A stretch of DNA of 64,000 nucleotides from Reticulitermes speratus (Eukaryota; Arthropoda; Insecta; Blattodea; Rhinotermitidae). This document shows positions 52,980-63,687 of this stretch, in pieces. The stretch is taken from assembly GCA_021186555.1 (NCBI GenBank), contig JAJKFL010000011.1, positions 30,925,611 to 30,989,610 of the forward strand. Reading direction: 5' to 3'. Every line of letters begins with the position of its first letter. Positions within the stretch are counted from its first letter, which is position 1. The notes below the pieces were generated by a model, which was not told the origin of the DNA, did no database searches, and worked only from the letters and a program-made list of their open reading frames with translations. The translations under genes and the position numbers were made by a program.

Positions 52980-53039
52980 CTTGTAAAGCAACGATTGTGA
53001 TCCGGTTACTGGTTCATCCTTTATTAGAAGGCGGGAGGC
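52980..53039 (-). CDS. Internal exon of the same unidentified gene
   Basis: A 60-bp exon between acceptor TTTTCTGACCAG and donor GTAGGC. The only frame without a stop reads ASRLLIKDEPVTGSQSLLYK. It is phase 0 at both ends, so it could be a cassette exon. IKDEP fits the SUMO-acceptor consensus (hydrophobic-K-x-E/D: I-K-D-E), as seen in many transcription factors; this is an inference. Confidence 0.7.
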
Positions 53040-53760
53040 CTGGTCAGAAAATAATTTGAAAATTAATTTTGTGTAGCAAATCCAAAACTATATTTCTGTT
53101 TATTTTATAACACAAAATTGGTGTGTTTATAAGAAGTGGGAGTAATTAAATTTGGAGTGGTACAGTGTATTTATGTAACAATGCAAGATGTTTCATTTCT
53201 TAAATCATGACACTATGCCATTTCCTGACAAAAAATCACACCTTTATTTGTATAGGTTATACAAAGCAAGAAAGTCTGAATATTACAAAATATGTACATA
53301 TCTGCATTACACTAAAATAAAACTATACCAGTATTCAAATTAAATTACTCCCAGATTTATTGATAATTATACTCAATTAACATTTTTGCCAAGTGGTCCT
53401 GCAACCACAAAACCACATTAGGAATTTTAAAGTATATATTTAACAAACAGATTGACTCCCATTATTTCGTATTATAAAATAAACGATAGTCCAGATTGCA
53501 TAACATTTTATAAAATAATTTTATACTATGAAATATGCAAGTAAACCAATAATTTATTTTAATGTCTTACTTTCCTCTGCCTCTTTTTTGTATCTTATTT
53601 TCATGGAGGTTAAATCTATGATAGGATACGGACTGCAAACAGCCAGGTTCAAGAATGTGCTAATGTTATATACCAGGAATTATTTCATAAAACTCATGCC
53701 ACATCCCAACCAGCCTATGTAAGAGCTCACATAATGCCAGCTACATGTGTAATGTTACGA
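53040..53760. other. No gene or repeat recognised
   Basis: AT-rich sequence directly upstream, in gene orientation, of the 52980-53039 exon. Short frames only. Confidence 0.4.
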
Positions 53761-53762
53761 AG

Positions 53763-53910
53763 TTTTCAGGTTTTCATGGCGGGTGAAGCAAAAAAGATGG
53801 TCTTTTAGGGTTTTTACACCATGTAGAATAATAAGTCAGTTCCAACGTTTCGGAGGGACATGCTGCCCACATCTTGGGGATGACTGAATTTGGTTGATAT
53901 CACCCCAAAA
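53763..53910 (+). repeat. Dispersed repeat, TTTTCATGGCGG head and GTTTCGGAGG core
   Basis: TTCAGGTTTTCATGGCGGGT, then CCAACGTTTCGGAGGGACAT and GCTGCCCACATCTTGGGGAT followed by GACTGAATTTGG. The copies at 57820 and 1-345 have the same order. Confidence 0.65.
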
Positions 53911-55218
53911 ATTTTGATATTTATTCACAAATCGTACACTGTGTAACTTAGGTAGAGTATTTTTTATTAACTTTTCAGTGACGCCGGGTTTTAAATTCCC
54001 ACTTCTACCTGAGACAGAGGGGGTTTCAGATTTATAGTACCCTTAAATGCATTCACAACCGTACGGTGCACATAGGCCGGCAGCATATATTGTACGTAGT
54101 TTGTGCTGTTTCTGTAACTGGCCCCTGGGGCTGTTCACTCAGCGCGTAAATAAACTTGAATTAAATTATACTAGCAGCCTATCATCATCATCATCATCAT
54201 CATGATCATGATCATGAAGATATCAAGTCCTTTCATTGTGACCATAAATATTATTTATTAGGCAAACAGGTTCTTGGTGGATTTAACAAACCAGTATCAT
54301 GTATCCTTCTATATGACATGCTTCGTGTTTTGCTGAGAGATGGCGATGCTCGAACCAACATGTTACCAACCTTACAATACCATGTGTACGGGTGAAATAG
54401 AATTAATGCACAGAGGAAGGGGAAATTATTCTTACTGTTTCAAGGTGAAATATCTTTATTTTAAAACGTTCCAAATATTTCATAAGGCCTAAAGATTCAA
54501 ATTCAAAAACTGAGGAATTGGAATCCACTACAGGGCGTGACGAAAAACTAGTACTGACACCAGCATTTATTTTGGCCTTTGCTGTGAGGTACGTTATTTG
54601 AGTAAGCCATTATTTGCACTGATTTGTGCTGGTCCAAGTGAAGACTGTTTAAAAAAAAGTGTACAATATCGAACCCGACAATTTAGTAACTTGAGCAGTT
54701 ATGGGCAGTTTTCGTACAGTCGCAGGCCAAAATAAATGGCTTCCTCAGTACATTTATAAAAGGTGGGGAATTCATGTCGAACATCTCGATTATCGTCGAC
54801 TGAAAAGACAAAATATTAGGATGTATTCAATACCAACAGGAGGACAAACAGCAGCTATAGACTCTGAGCATTCAAATCTAAATTATTCATAAAACTATAC
54901 ATATATTTTTATAAGTAGATATACGCCATAACAAAAATTTCAATAATCATTATGTAAAAAATACTGACGTCCAAGCCGAGCATAAAATCCACAAAACCCA
55001 GCTCACTAACCGTTAAACACGTACATAGAACCACAGTGTGTTTCAAAGCAGAGGTTCTGACGGTATATTTCATACACTGTCAAACACAGGTCGAAACGGC
55101 CTACAAAGTCTTGACGATTCTTCAGCATAAATTCTTCCGTTCACGGACCACGTACAGTATGTTTAAAAAAGAAATAAGCCTGTGTGACAGTGTTTTAACG
55201 CACAATAACGAGTACCAT

Positions 55219-55249
<31 letters not shown>

Positions 55250-55440
55250 TTTATCAGTAAACAGGCGTATGTGAAGTTTCGCTCTGCGACCAAGGGGCAT
55301 GTCAACTGTAAATCGTTCGTAAGCGCTGTACATAGACATTTAAGTGCAGACATTAAGAACACAACATAGCGCAAAGTTATCAGCTTGGTTGCACTGAAAC
55401 ACAAGCATCTGCTTCTTCAGTCATTGAAATGTCTTAGAAA
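53911..55440. other. No gene recognised; short simple repeats
   Basis: An ATC/ATG run lies at 54181-54217 and a TA run at 55218-55243. Short frames lack motifs. Confidence 0.45.
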
Positions 55441-55469
55441 CGAATGGACAATAAAAGGGTAAGGAAAAC

Positions 55470-55860
55470 GTAGTTAGGAGGCAAGGAAGGAGGATAATAA
55501 GGAAGGAAAGAGGAAGAAAGGCAGGAAGGAACGAAAGGAGGCAGGAAGGAAGGAGAAGAGGAAGGAATGCAGGAAGGAAGGAACGAAATGAGGCAGGAAG
55601 GAAAAGAGGAAGGAATGCAGGAAGGAAGGAAAGGAGGCAGGAAGGAAAAGAGGATGGAATGCAGGAAGGAACGAAAGGAGGCAGGAAGGAAAAGAGGAAG
55701 GATGCAGGAAGGAAGGAGGAACGAAAGGAGGCAGGAAGGAAAAGAGGAAGGAACGCAGGAAGGAAGGAAAGGAGGAAGGAATGCAGGAAGCAATGAGGAA
55801 GGAAGGAAAGGAGGTAGGAAGGAAAAGAGGAAGGAACGCAGGAAGGAAGGAAGGAAGACG
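55470..55860 (+). repeat. Polypurine tract, GGAA-based, about 390 bp
   Basis: The plus strand is almost purely A and G, built from AGGAAGGAACGAAAGGAGGC and AGGAAGGAAAAGAGGAAGGA units. Long open frames on both strands are artefacts of composition. Confidence 0.92.
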
Positions 55861-55974
55861 AAGTGTGGGGAGTAACAGGGAGCGGAATTTACCTTTGTAA
55901 CGCGACCTGCTTCCGTCGTTCTGTGCCAGTACGACTATATTTATTTACAAGAGGCCCTTACTAATAAGCAAATG

Positions 55975-57105
55975 CAGCACAGCACAGCACATAACGCTGT
56001 TACGAACTAAGTGTATGTAACGAAGTGTATGTCACTGACACTGGCACAGCACAGCACGCAGTGTACTGTTCCATGACCTAGAAGCACAGCACAGCACGCA
56101 TGTACTGTTCACTGACACTGCACAACAGCACAGCACAGCAACACGCAGTGTACTGTTCACTGATCTACACAGCACGCACAGCACAGCACGCAGTGTACTG
56201 TTCACTGACACTGGCACAGCACAGCACAGCACAGCACGCAGTGTACTGTTCACTGACACTGGCACAGCACAGCACAGCACAGCACGCAGTGTACTGTTCA
56301 CTGACACTGGCACAGCACAGCACAGCACAGCACGCAGTGTACTGTTCACTGAACTGGCACAGCACAGCACAGCACAGCACGCAGTGTACTGTTACTGACA
56401 CGGACAGACTGGCACAGCACAGCACGCAGGTACTGTTCACTGACTCAGCAAGCACAGCACAGCACGCAGTGTACTGTTCACTGACACATGGCACGAGCAC
56501 AGCACAGCACAGCACGCAGTGTACTGTTCACTGATACTGGCACAGCACAGCACAGCACAAGCTACGACAGTGTACTGTTCACTGACACTGGCACAGCACA
56601 GCACGCAGTGTACTGTTCACTGACACTGGCACAGCACAGCACAGCACCCGCAGTGTACTGTTCACTGATACTGGCACAGCACAGCAGCACAGCACAGCAG
56701 CAGTGTACTGTTCACTGACACTGGCACAGCACAGCACAGCACAGCACGCAGTGTACTGTTCACTGATACTAACACGCACAGCACAGCACAGCACGCAGTG
56801 TACTGTTAACTGACACTGGCACAGCACAGCACAGCACGCAGTGTACTGTTCACTGACACTGGCACAGCACAGCACAGCAAAGCACGCAGTGTACTGTTCA
56901 CTGATACTGGCACAGCACAGCACAGCACAGCACGCAGTGTACTGTTAACTGACACTGGCACAGCACAGCACAGCACAGCACGCAGTGTACTGTTCACTGA
57001 TACTGGCACAGCACAGCACAGCACAGCACGCAGTGTACTGTTCACTGACACTGGCACAGCACAGCACGCAGTGTACTGTTCACTGACACTGGCACAGCAC
57101 GGCAT
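55975..57105 (+). repeat. Minisatellite, GTGTACTGTTCACTGACACT + (GCACA)n, about 23 units
   Basis: A unit of about 40-55 bp: GCAGTGTACTGTTCACTGAC, ACTGGCACAGCACAGCACA. Length varies through the number of CAGCA repeats. Variants TGATACT and TGACACT alternate in part of the array. Long frames here (Cys/Ala/Val-rich) are not genes. Confidence 0.93.
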
Positions 57106-57815
57106 CTGCATCGGGCTCCTGATTACTTTTGTGACGAATGTACAGCACGCATGTAGTAAAAAAAACCACTGAGAAATGTTGTTTTTGTAAGACAGAATAA
57201 GGTGCTCAAATCAATATCTCAAAATAATCCCGTAAACTTCTATCCGGTCAGACCTATTGACATGTCAAACCACAACACGGAACACAGAGGAGCCGTTCAT
57301 ACAAACATTAGGGCAAAGCGTACTTAACTGTCTACACCGCCAGCCATGCTTTTCCTTTAGGGCCAGATACAAAGTTTTGGGACTAACTTACAGAAAACAA
57401 GGAACAATACAGTCTGTTCAGAATAATGTCAAAGGTTTCCCGACCAGTAACAACAGATTTACAACATTAAGATTTTTGGGGGGGTCTGTAGTTTATACAG
57501 GTTCGGTACCCTGAGAGAACAATTCTACGCATTGCTTAAACTATACTGAAATGCTGCCACATGAAATTTCTATGATTGGAAGCTCAGAATTACAGGCCTA
57601 TAGCTTCGCCTGAAAAGGATCGCAAAATTTATCACTGTTTATATCACGTAACGACAACATTACCAATAAAAATTTATTACATTAAGGAGTTGGCAATACA
57701 TCCTAAAGAAGTCATGTCTCTTTCAATAACATTCGTGCATCAAGTTCTATGTTATCATGTATCAAACGACTCTTTTAAATTAATTAACTAATTGTAATGA
57801 GGTATTACTACTATA
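57106..57815. other. No gene recognised
   Basis: Unique-looking sequence after the minisatellite. Frames up to 85 codons have no motifs. Confidence 0.4.
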
Positions 57816-57819
57816 AGTT

Positions 57820-57990
57820 CTTAGGTTATCATGGTGGTACGCTCAAATGATGATCTTCCGGATTTTGTAGGACAAGTGTCTTCCGACGTTTAGGAGAACG
57901 TACTGCATCCATCTTTAGTGTGACTGAACTTAGTTCGTATGGATGCTGAATATGGAGGTAGCATGTTCCTCCGAAACGTCGTTAATAATA
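57820..57990 (+). repeat. Dispersed repeat, same family as 53763
   Basis: TTAGGTTATCATGGTGGTAC, then GACGTTTAGGAGAACGTACT and CATCCATCTTTAGTGTGACT, then the reverse core TGGAGGTAGCATGTTCCTCC and GAAACGTCG. The second core faces the first, so this copy is a fold-back. Confidence 0.65.
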
Positions 57991-58254
57991 CCTATTATAC
58001 CACACTGTGCAAGAACATCATCATTGCAGGTACTACCTATGACTTCTCTTACTAATTGATGTCTCTGACCTCTGAGTAATACTTTATTTATCGGAAAAAA
58101 CAAATTTAAATAATCGTGGACGGTGTACATAGTTACGACCAGCAGTGGATTCCATTACAAGGAGTAGCCTAGTACAGTGCGATAAAAAGCAGTTACAATC
58201 ACATAAATAAGATGGGAAAAAGCAAATATAAATGTGCCCAATAAGATGTAGGAG

Positions 58255-58400
58255 CCAATGACGTAATATACGTCACATATTACGTCATTATTGTTACGCG
58301 TTTTTCAAAATAACGTTACGTATCCCCAAAATCTGTTATTATATTCCACCGACAAGGAGATGATCCCTGCCAGGAATGTGATAGATGCGCATGCGCAAGA
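58255..58400. promoter_or_regulatory. CCAAT, three CRE-like sites and an NRF1-like palindrome
   Basis: CCAAT at 58255-58259, TGACGTAA at 58259-58266, TACGTCA at 58269-58275 and TTACGTCAT at 58280-58288. ATGACGTAATAT and ATATTACGTCAT form a 12-bp inverted repeat around the middle site. TGCGCATGCGCA, the NRF1 consensus, lies near 58386-58397. No exon was recognised next to it, so its target is unknown. Confidence 0.4.
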
Positions 58401-59300
58401 TTTCGTGACGAATGACCAGTTGCTACTACCCATCCTGAAAGCATTCGCACAGTGCAATCACTCAGCACACGCTACTTCAAATGCTTCATGTTTGTGTGTA
58501 GTAACAGAACTGTCTGTCGCTTCTAATAATAGCAATCCTCTAGCCCCATCTATAGCCAACACCCCCCCCCCCTACGGGGGCACCAGACACGACCAACATC
58601 TGCGGGAATCATTTCCTGATCTGCCACCTATAGAAAGCCCTTAATTCTTAGTAGGCACAATGACTTACGTATGCACGTGTTTCATGCCATTTCATATTTG
58701 AAATATTGACACCTTAAAACATTTCTCATAACATGAGACGATTATATAAAAAATAAGAATTATTATTTTTTTAAATTCCTTGTCAGTAGATTACTAAGTT
58801 TATGCGTATACTGTTGTATTGCTGCGCGTGATACACTTATTTGTAGCTTTCGGTTGTTTTTTGTTTTACCACAATGATAGCTACGTGTGAAGATTAGACG
58901 AAATTAGAACAACAACAAAAAGAACAGCGAAGAAACCAACAAAGTATTAGTCATTTGTGTTAATTACAAACGTAATTTCAGTTATACTGATATATATATG
59001 TATTTCACATCTTTGTTTTATTAACTTAATTTTCAAAACGAAAACCAAAATCACACATACTTCTTGACAACACTCAAAATCCTTGCGGACAGTCGTTGTT
59101 TTCTTGAGCACGATGAGAATCACCATCAAAGAAGAAGAAGAAAAGCCAAAAAAAAAAAAAAGTACTGTACAGCACAAAGTTAACAAACCCCCATTTTTCG
59201 TTAGGCCTATCATATTAAGCTGGAATTATATATTCCATTCATAGACGGCCATTGTCATTCGAATATCTTGTTTTCAAAACTGTAATTCATTCTTCCAATT
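58401..59300. other. No gene recognised
   Basis: A plus frame to 58644 reads through a C-run and lacks motifs. The rest is AT-rich. Confidence 0.4.
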
Positions 59301-59314
59301 GCAACCACTGTACG

Positions 59315-59404
59315 TATATACAGGGTATACACAAAAGAATGGTGCGGTTTACTATGTATTTAGTATGGAAACCGCACCATTCTTTTGTGTATACCCTGTA
59401 TATA
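59315..59404. repeat. Perfect hairpin, 35-bp arms
   Basis: TATACAGGGTATACACAAAA followed by GAATGGTGCGGTTT is exactly reversed at 59369-59404, around an 18-bp loop (ACTATGTATTTAGTATGG). It lies among AT-rich sequence and ends in a TA run. Confidence 0.9.
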
Positions 59405-61028
59405 TATATGCCACGTAATACACTTTAGCGAACTGAACAAGGAAAAAAAAAACCCAAAACAGTCATTTCTAATGTGATGTTTTTCTTTTTCACTTCCTCA
59501 CTCATTTGTCATCTTATCTGATTGTCACCAATTACGTATACCGTATAGCTCAGTAGCAGTGAAAGTTTTTTAAACACATGTTTCTTTCTATAATCCTCTG
59601 TACAAAATAGTAATTCAAAATTTGTGTGCATACAATTAATTTAAAAAAGCTCCACATGTAACAATAAAAGATATTTCCCTTTCTTATCGTCATTACTTTA
59701 CTCTCAGATTAGTAATAGAGGTTATAGACTGGTTATGTATATATATATATATATATCTTCAGGAGGGAAAATCACTTGGGCCACCAATATTTGTTCATGT
59801 TATTAAAAAAATGACACTGGCATATCTCACTTTTGCACGCACACGCTCACACACATGGACAAAAAATGTACATCGCCACATCAATGCGTGAGTACAAACT
59901 GTAACATGAGCCTAGTTTTAAACGCGCTATTAGGTATTATAAATTTAAAAGTTCTTAATCTTTCATTATTAATATTCTGTTCACGTATACTGATAGTATT
60001 ATCATTAATATTAATAATAATAATAATAATAATAAAGGGCGGGGTGATCTATATTCTTTTCATAGTTCAAAAGAAAATCAGAGTTCATCCCACTTACACT
60101 GTATCACAAACATTAGCTGTAACCCACACACGGCAGTTCATAAACACATTATCGAAATGCATTGTTGCAATTAAAAAACAAACATAACAGACAAGATAAA
60201 ACCAAACAAAATTAAAAAAAAAAAACAGTCAAAGAGATCTATCAGCCAACCAATAACAACAGCTAAGTCCTTCCATGTCAACAATGGTCCTTATCTTGAA
60301 GCTTGCCAATGTTTCGTGCGAAACTTTTTTTTGTTTATTAATTAATATTTTGGTGATTGGTTGGTGATGGTGATGATTGGTTGGTTGGTGTTGGTAGTGG
60401 TGACGCATGTTGGATTGAGATCAATCCAATCCCCAACTCTCTCTCTCTCTCTCTGTCTCGCTCGAACCAGAACTCGCGCGCGGCCGCAGGGTTCATTGGT
60501 GAACCTATACATGAAACGAAGGCAGTGTCTCAGTGACATTCTTTTTGCTTTCACTATCAAAAATAATTATATAGAGTTAATTATAAAATATTAGGATGCA
60601 AAAATTATGTACTTATCATACGGTTGCCACCATCCGAATTCATTGTGGAATTAAAACATTTTCGTAATGTCGTTTATAATTCTGAAACGCCTCAGTTTAG
60701 TACCGACAGCTAGACGCAGATCGCAGCAATTTAGACCAATGGAAGCAAAACAGAAAATAAATGAAACCACAGTTGATATATCAATTTCTTTTACGTCCCG
60801 AACTTAAAAAATGTGGGGGGAAAATGGTACAAAATTCAATATTATGTTATCAAGCCATATCAATATTTTCAAATGTAATATGGAGAGTTTCGCAAATCAA
60901 AGACACAAAAATTACACAATATATATATATTAAACGACCCCACACAAAACAGTTACTAATGCATCGGATAAAGATGTGGATTAACCAATCAGAATGTTTA
61001 CTAAATCGTAAATAATTAAAATATTTAC
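59405..61028. other. No gene recognised; simple repeats and a GA/CT-CpG patch
   Basis: TA runs at about 59738 and 60920, an AAT run at about 60012 and a GGTTGGTGATGG run at 60355-60400. At 60437-60490 a CT run (GAGA-type on the other strand) is followed by CTCGCGCGCGGCCGCAGGG, the only strong CpG patch nearby. Confidence 0.4.
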
Positions 61029-61115
61029 CCTTTAATCTCGTAATCCCAAGAATAAAATCTTTTTCGTATTCCTTCATTTCCTGCTTAAATTTCTCAACAT
61101 GTATGCCGTAGAATT
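61029..61115 (-). CDS. Candidate internal exon, unidentified
   Basis: Between acceptor GCCATTTTCCCAG and donor GTAAAT the minus strand reads FYGIHVEKFKQEMKEYEKDF and ILGITRLKG, 87 bp, phase 1 at both ends. The frame also stays open upstream (WKICNENHMVAIFPE). It is Lys/Glu-rich and helical. It could belong to the same minus-strand gene as 52980-53039, but the phase does not join directly, so at least one more exon would be needed. Confidence 0.4.
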
Positions 61116-62440
61116 CTGGGAAAATGGCAACCATATGGTTTTCATTACAAATCTTCCATTTCTCGTGAGGTAGGAAGAAGGCATCACCACCAAACCACCC
61201 ATCACCACCCCAACATCAAGTACGTCCTTTACCAAATAACTGATAAGGGTTTAGACAAATAATGGAATGTACGATAATCCATGCAAAGAAATGCTGTTAT
61301 TTTGATTAATTCTTGTGTTAAAGCTACATGTTAATGAAACTGTTCCCTGACGAACGTGAGATAATTACACAACAATGACACCCAACAATCACAAGCTGCA
61401 GTGACACCAGAGAAACTACTAAGTGGGCAGGTGGGAACTTGTAATGGGACTCAACAGTAACAGGCAATAAATCTGCACAATGTACATACAACATTTGCAA
61501 CAACGACATTCACTTCCCACACATCGAGATAAAAAGTCCTGCGAGGCACCAGCCGTCAAGAATTGATCGTGTTGCGGGCTGTTACTTCCAGTAGTACCAC
61601 ACGTACAAAATCAAAGTTTCTGTACTCCGATTACGTTTCTTCCGAAAGTTGGCAGCGAAAGAAATTCACAGCTCATTGACAGTGAGATGGGTAGTTGGAG
61701 ACAGATACCTTCATTTTCAGGGTAAAGTAAGGTAAGTTGGGAAAAATGACTAATCAGGTAAAGTGGGGGGGTCAGGGACGATTGGAGTGACCAATCGGAA
61801 CAAGAAATGGGGAAATGAGGGCGGAATCACATAAGTTGACTCATTTAGCTACAACCGGAAGATGGAATCAGTACGTTACTACAGAACGTAGTTACATATC
61901 ATACCAGAAGATTAAAACATGACACTTCCTTGCAGTTAAAATTACAGACTGGTCGGCAGTCGAACCCCGGGGCATTTGTACGTAACAATTTAGCGGAGGT
62001 ACCTTGATTCACTCCCAGAACACCTCACATTGAATCTGGACAGGGTTTCCCTCCCAATTGATATTTCACAGACATCCTTAACCGTATCTATCACAAGCCT
62101 TGAGATGAACAGCCAGTACATCACGGCTCAAGTCAAATGGCCAGAACCAGGGTAAAGAAATTCTAGTCTTACACATAAAATCAATACATTCTAGTTTTCT
62201 AACCAGGGCGACCGCGAAGCGAACTTACGCGTTGTGGGTCTGCCCGACTTCACGGGATTAAAGACTCCGACTCTTCCCCCTCAGTGCGAACTGATCCACC
62301 GCCCCCCCCCCCCAACAAAGGCCTCATTGTGGCGCGTAAGGTCATGGACCGGGTTCAAAACCAGCTCGAGGCAAACATTTGTCTTTGTATTCACTCATTC
62401 AACCAACGAATGCACTATTATAAATAAATAATTTTTTCAC
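61116..62440. other. No gene recognised
   Basis: Mixed sequence with a C-run near 62305. A tRNA-like scrap GGTCATGGACCGGGTTCAAA at about 62339, followed by CATTCAACCAACGAATGC, may be a SINE family 2 relic. Confidence 0.4.
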
Positions 62441-62444
62441 TATA

Positions 62445-62495
62445 CCCTACATATGTTTCGGCCTTAATTTGGCCATCATCAGGGGTAACTTGCTA
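62445..62495 (+). repeat. Fold-back core (CCTACATATGTTTCGGCC ... GGCCATCATCAGGGG)
   Basis: Single copy of the core with its own small palindrome GGCCTTAATTTGGCC. The same core is at 63025 and, reversed, at 63190-63235. Confidence 0.7.
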
Positions 62496-62961
62496 TGTAC
62501 ACGTCACTTATCACCGTCCGTTTGGCACTGTTATTCAACTATTATTCTGTCAGTGTTACTACTTTTACACTGGAAGTCACAAGCACTGCACTTTTTGAAG
62601 GGTGTTTGTCGTTGTTATCTATTGAGATCGTCGAGTTTATTAACATTTGTTATTAAATTATTTAAACTATTAAAACTGTTGTCTTTGTGTTGTCATTTGT
62701 AGGTAGACGCCTTGTGACGGGCCTATCGTATTTTCAGGGGCCCTACCAAATGGCTAAGAAATTCACTGTTTCAGAAATGTATATCAATAATAGGATACGG
62801 ACTATGTGTCTTAGTACAATGTCGTTTCCACGGAAACTAATTGGTGGTGTTAATTGTCGACGTCGACGCATCATTCGGCGACATTAATGACACGACAGGG
62901 AGAACAGCAAATAAAAACTACTTAACTTAATATTATTTTCACCGTGCATGTTTATTACCAC

Positions 62962-63297
62962 AGTAAAAACTATACCAACACATGCACTTACTACTAAAAC
63001 ATTAATAGTTTTAAAAAATCAAGCCCTACATATGTTTCGGCCAGCTAACTGGCCATCTTCAGGGGCAAATAGCGTTTCACAGCATAATCAAAGAACGACG
63101 AAAAACTTTATTGTTGAAAAAAAAATTTTATATAACATCCACACGCCTCACGATAAACCTATTGAACGTGATTATGCTGTGAAACGCTAGTTGCCCCTGA
63201 AGATGGCCAGTTAGCTGGCCGAAACATATGTAGGGCTTGATTTTTTAAAACTATTATTGTTTTAATAAAAAGTGCATGTGTTAGTATAGTTTTTACT
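62962..63297. repeat. Long hairpin element, arms about 129 bp
   Basis: 62962-63090 (AGTAAAAACTATACCAACAC ... CACAGCATAATCA) is the reverse complement of 63169-63297 with few mismatches, around a loop of about 78 bp. Each arm contains CTACATATGTTTCGGCCAGC and GGCCATCTTCAGGGGCAA. Confidence 0.9.
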
Positions 63298-63481
63298 AGT
63301 AAAAACTACTTAAGTTATATAATACGCTAAGTGTCTTCACATTTGATTCACAACAATCGTTGCAGTACTTAACTCTGAAGGAGAAGAGGGCACAGAGTAT
63401 TATAATCCGTGATGGCTGAAGAAAATGGTACAATATCAAATTAAACGTATTTTATTCTAAAACCACTGTGCATTTTTTACA

Positions 63482-63687
63482 ATTATTGTTAGATCACCAA
63501 CTAAATGCAAATTTTATTTGACAAACACTATAAGGTTCTTTAAAACATTTTAATAAAAACCCCTACATCTTCAGATGGCTTCAAAGAAAAGCCGAAACAT
63601 ATGTAGGGGTTTTTATTAAAATGTTTTAAAGAACCTTATAGTGTTTTTTAAATAAAAGGTGCATTTAGTTGGTGATCTAACAATAAT
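63482..63687. repeat. Long hairpin element, arms about 86 bp
   Basis: 63482-63567 (ATTATTGTTAGATCACCAAC ... ACCCCTACAT) is the reverse complement of 63601-63687 with few differences. The loop holds CTTCAGATGGCTTC and AAGCCGAAACAT, the reversed core. It is 185 bp from the previous element, and the arms are unrelated in sequence. Confidence 0.9.

Noticed and set aside
55434-55875. Open frames of 100-119 codons over the polypurine tract
   Set aside because: Composition artefact of (GGAA)n; Glu/Gly/Lys/Arg or Leu/Pro/Ser repeats.
55865-55920. Microexon-like CAG...GTAAAT segment on the minus strand next to the polypurine tract
   Set aside because: About 33 bp, ambiguous frame, no partner exon found.
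56032-57111. Long open frames on both strands over the GCACA minisatellite
   Set aside because: They exist because the repeat unit lacks stops. The products are Cys/Ala/Val repeats with no start context or splice structure.
58291-58644. 117-codon plus frame near the CRE/NRF1 cluster
   Set aside because: It crosses a C-run, has no family motif and no clear splice or start context.
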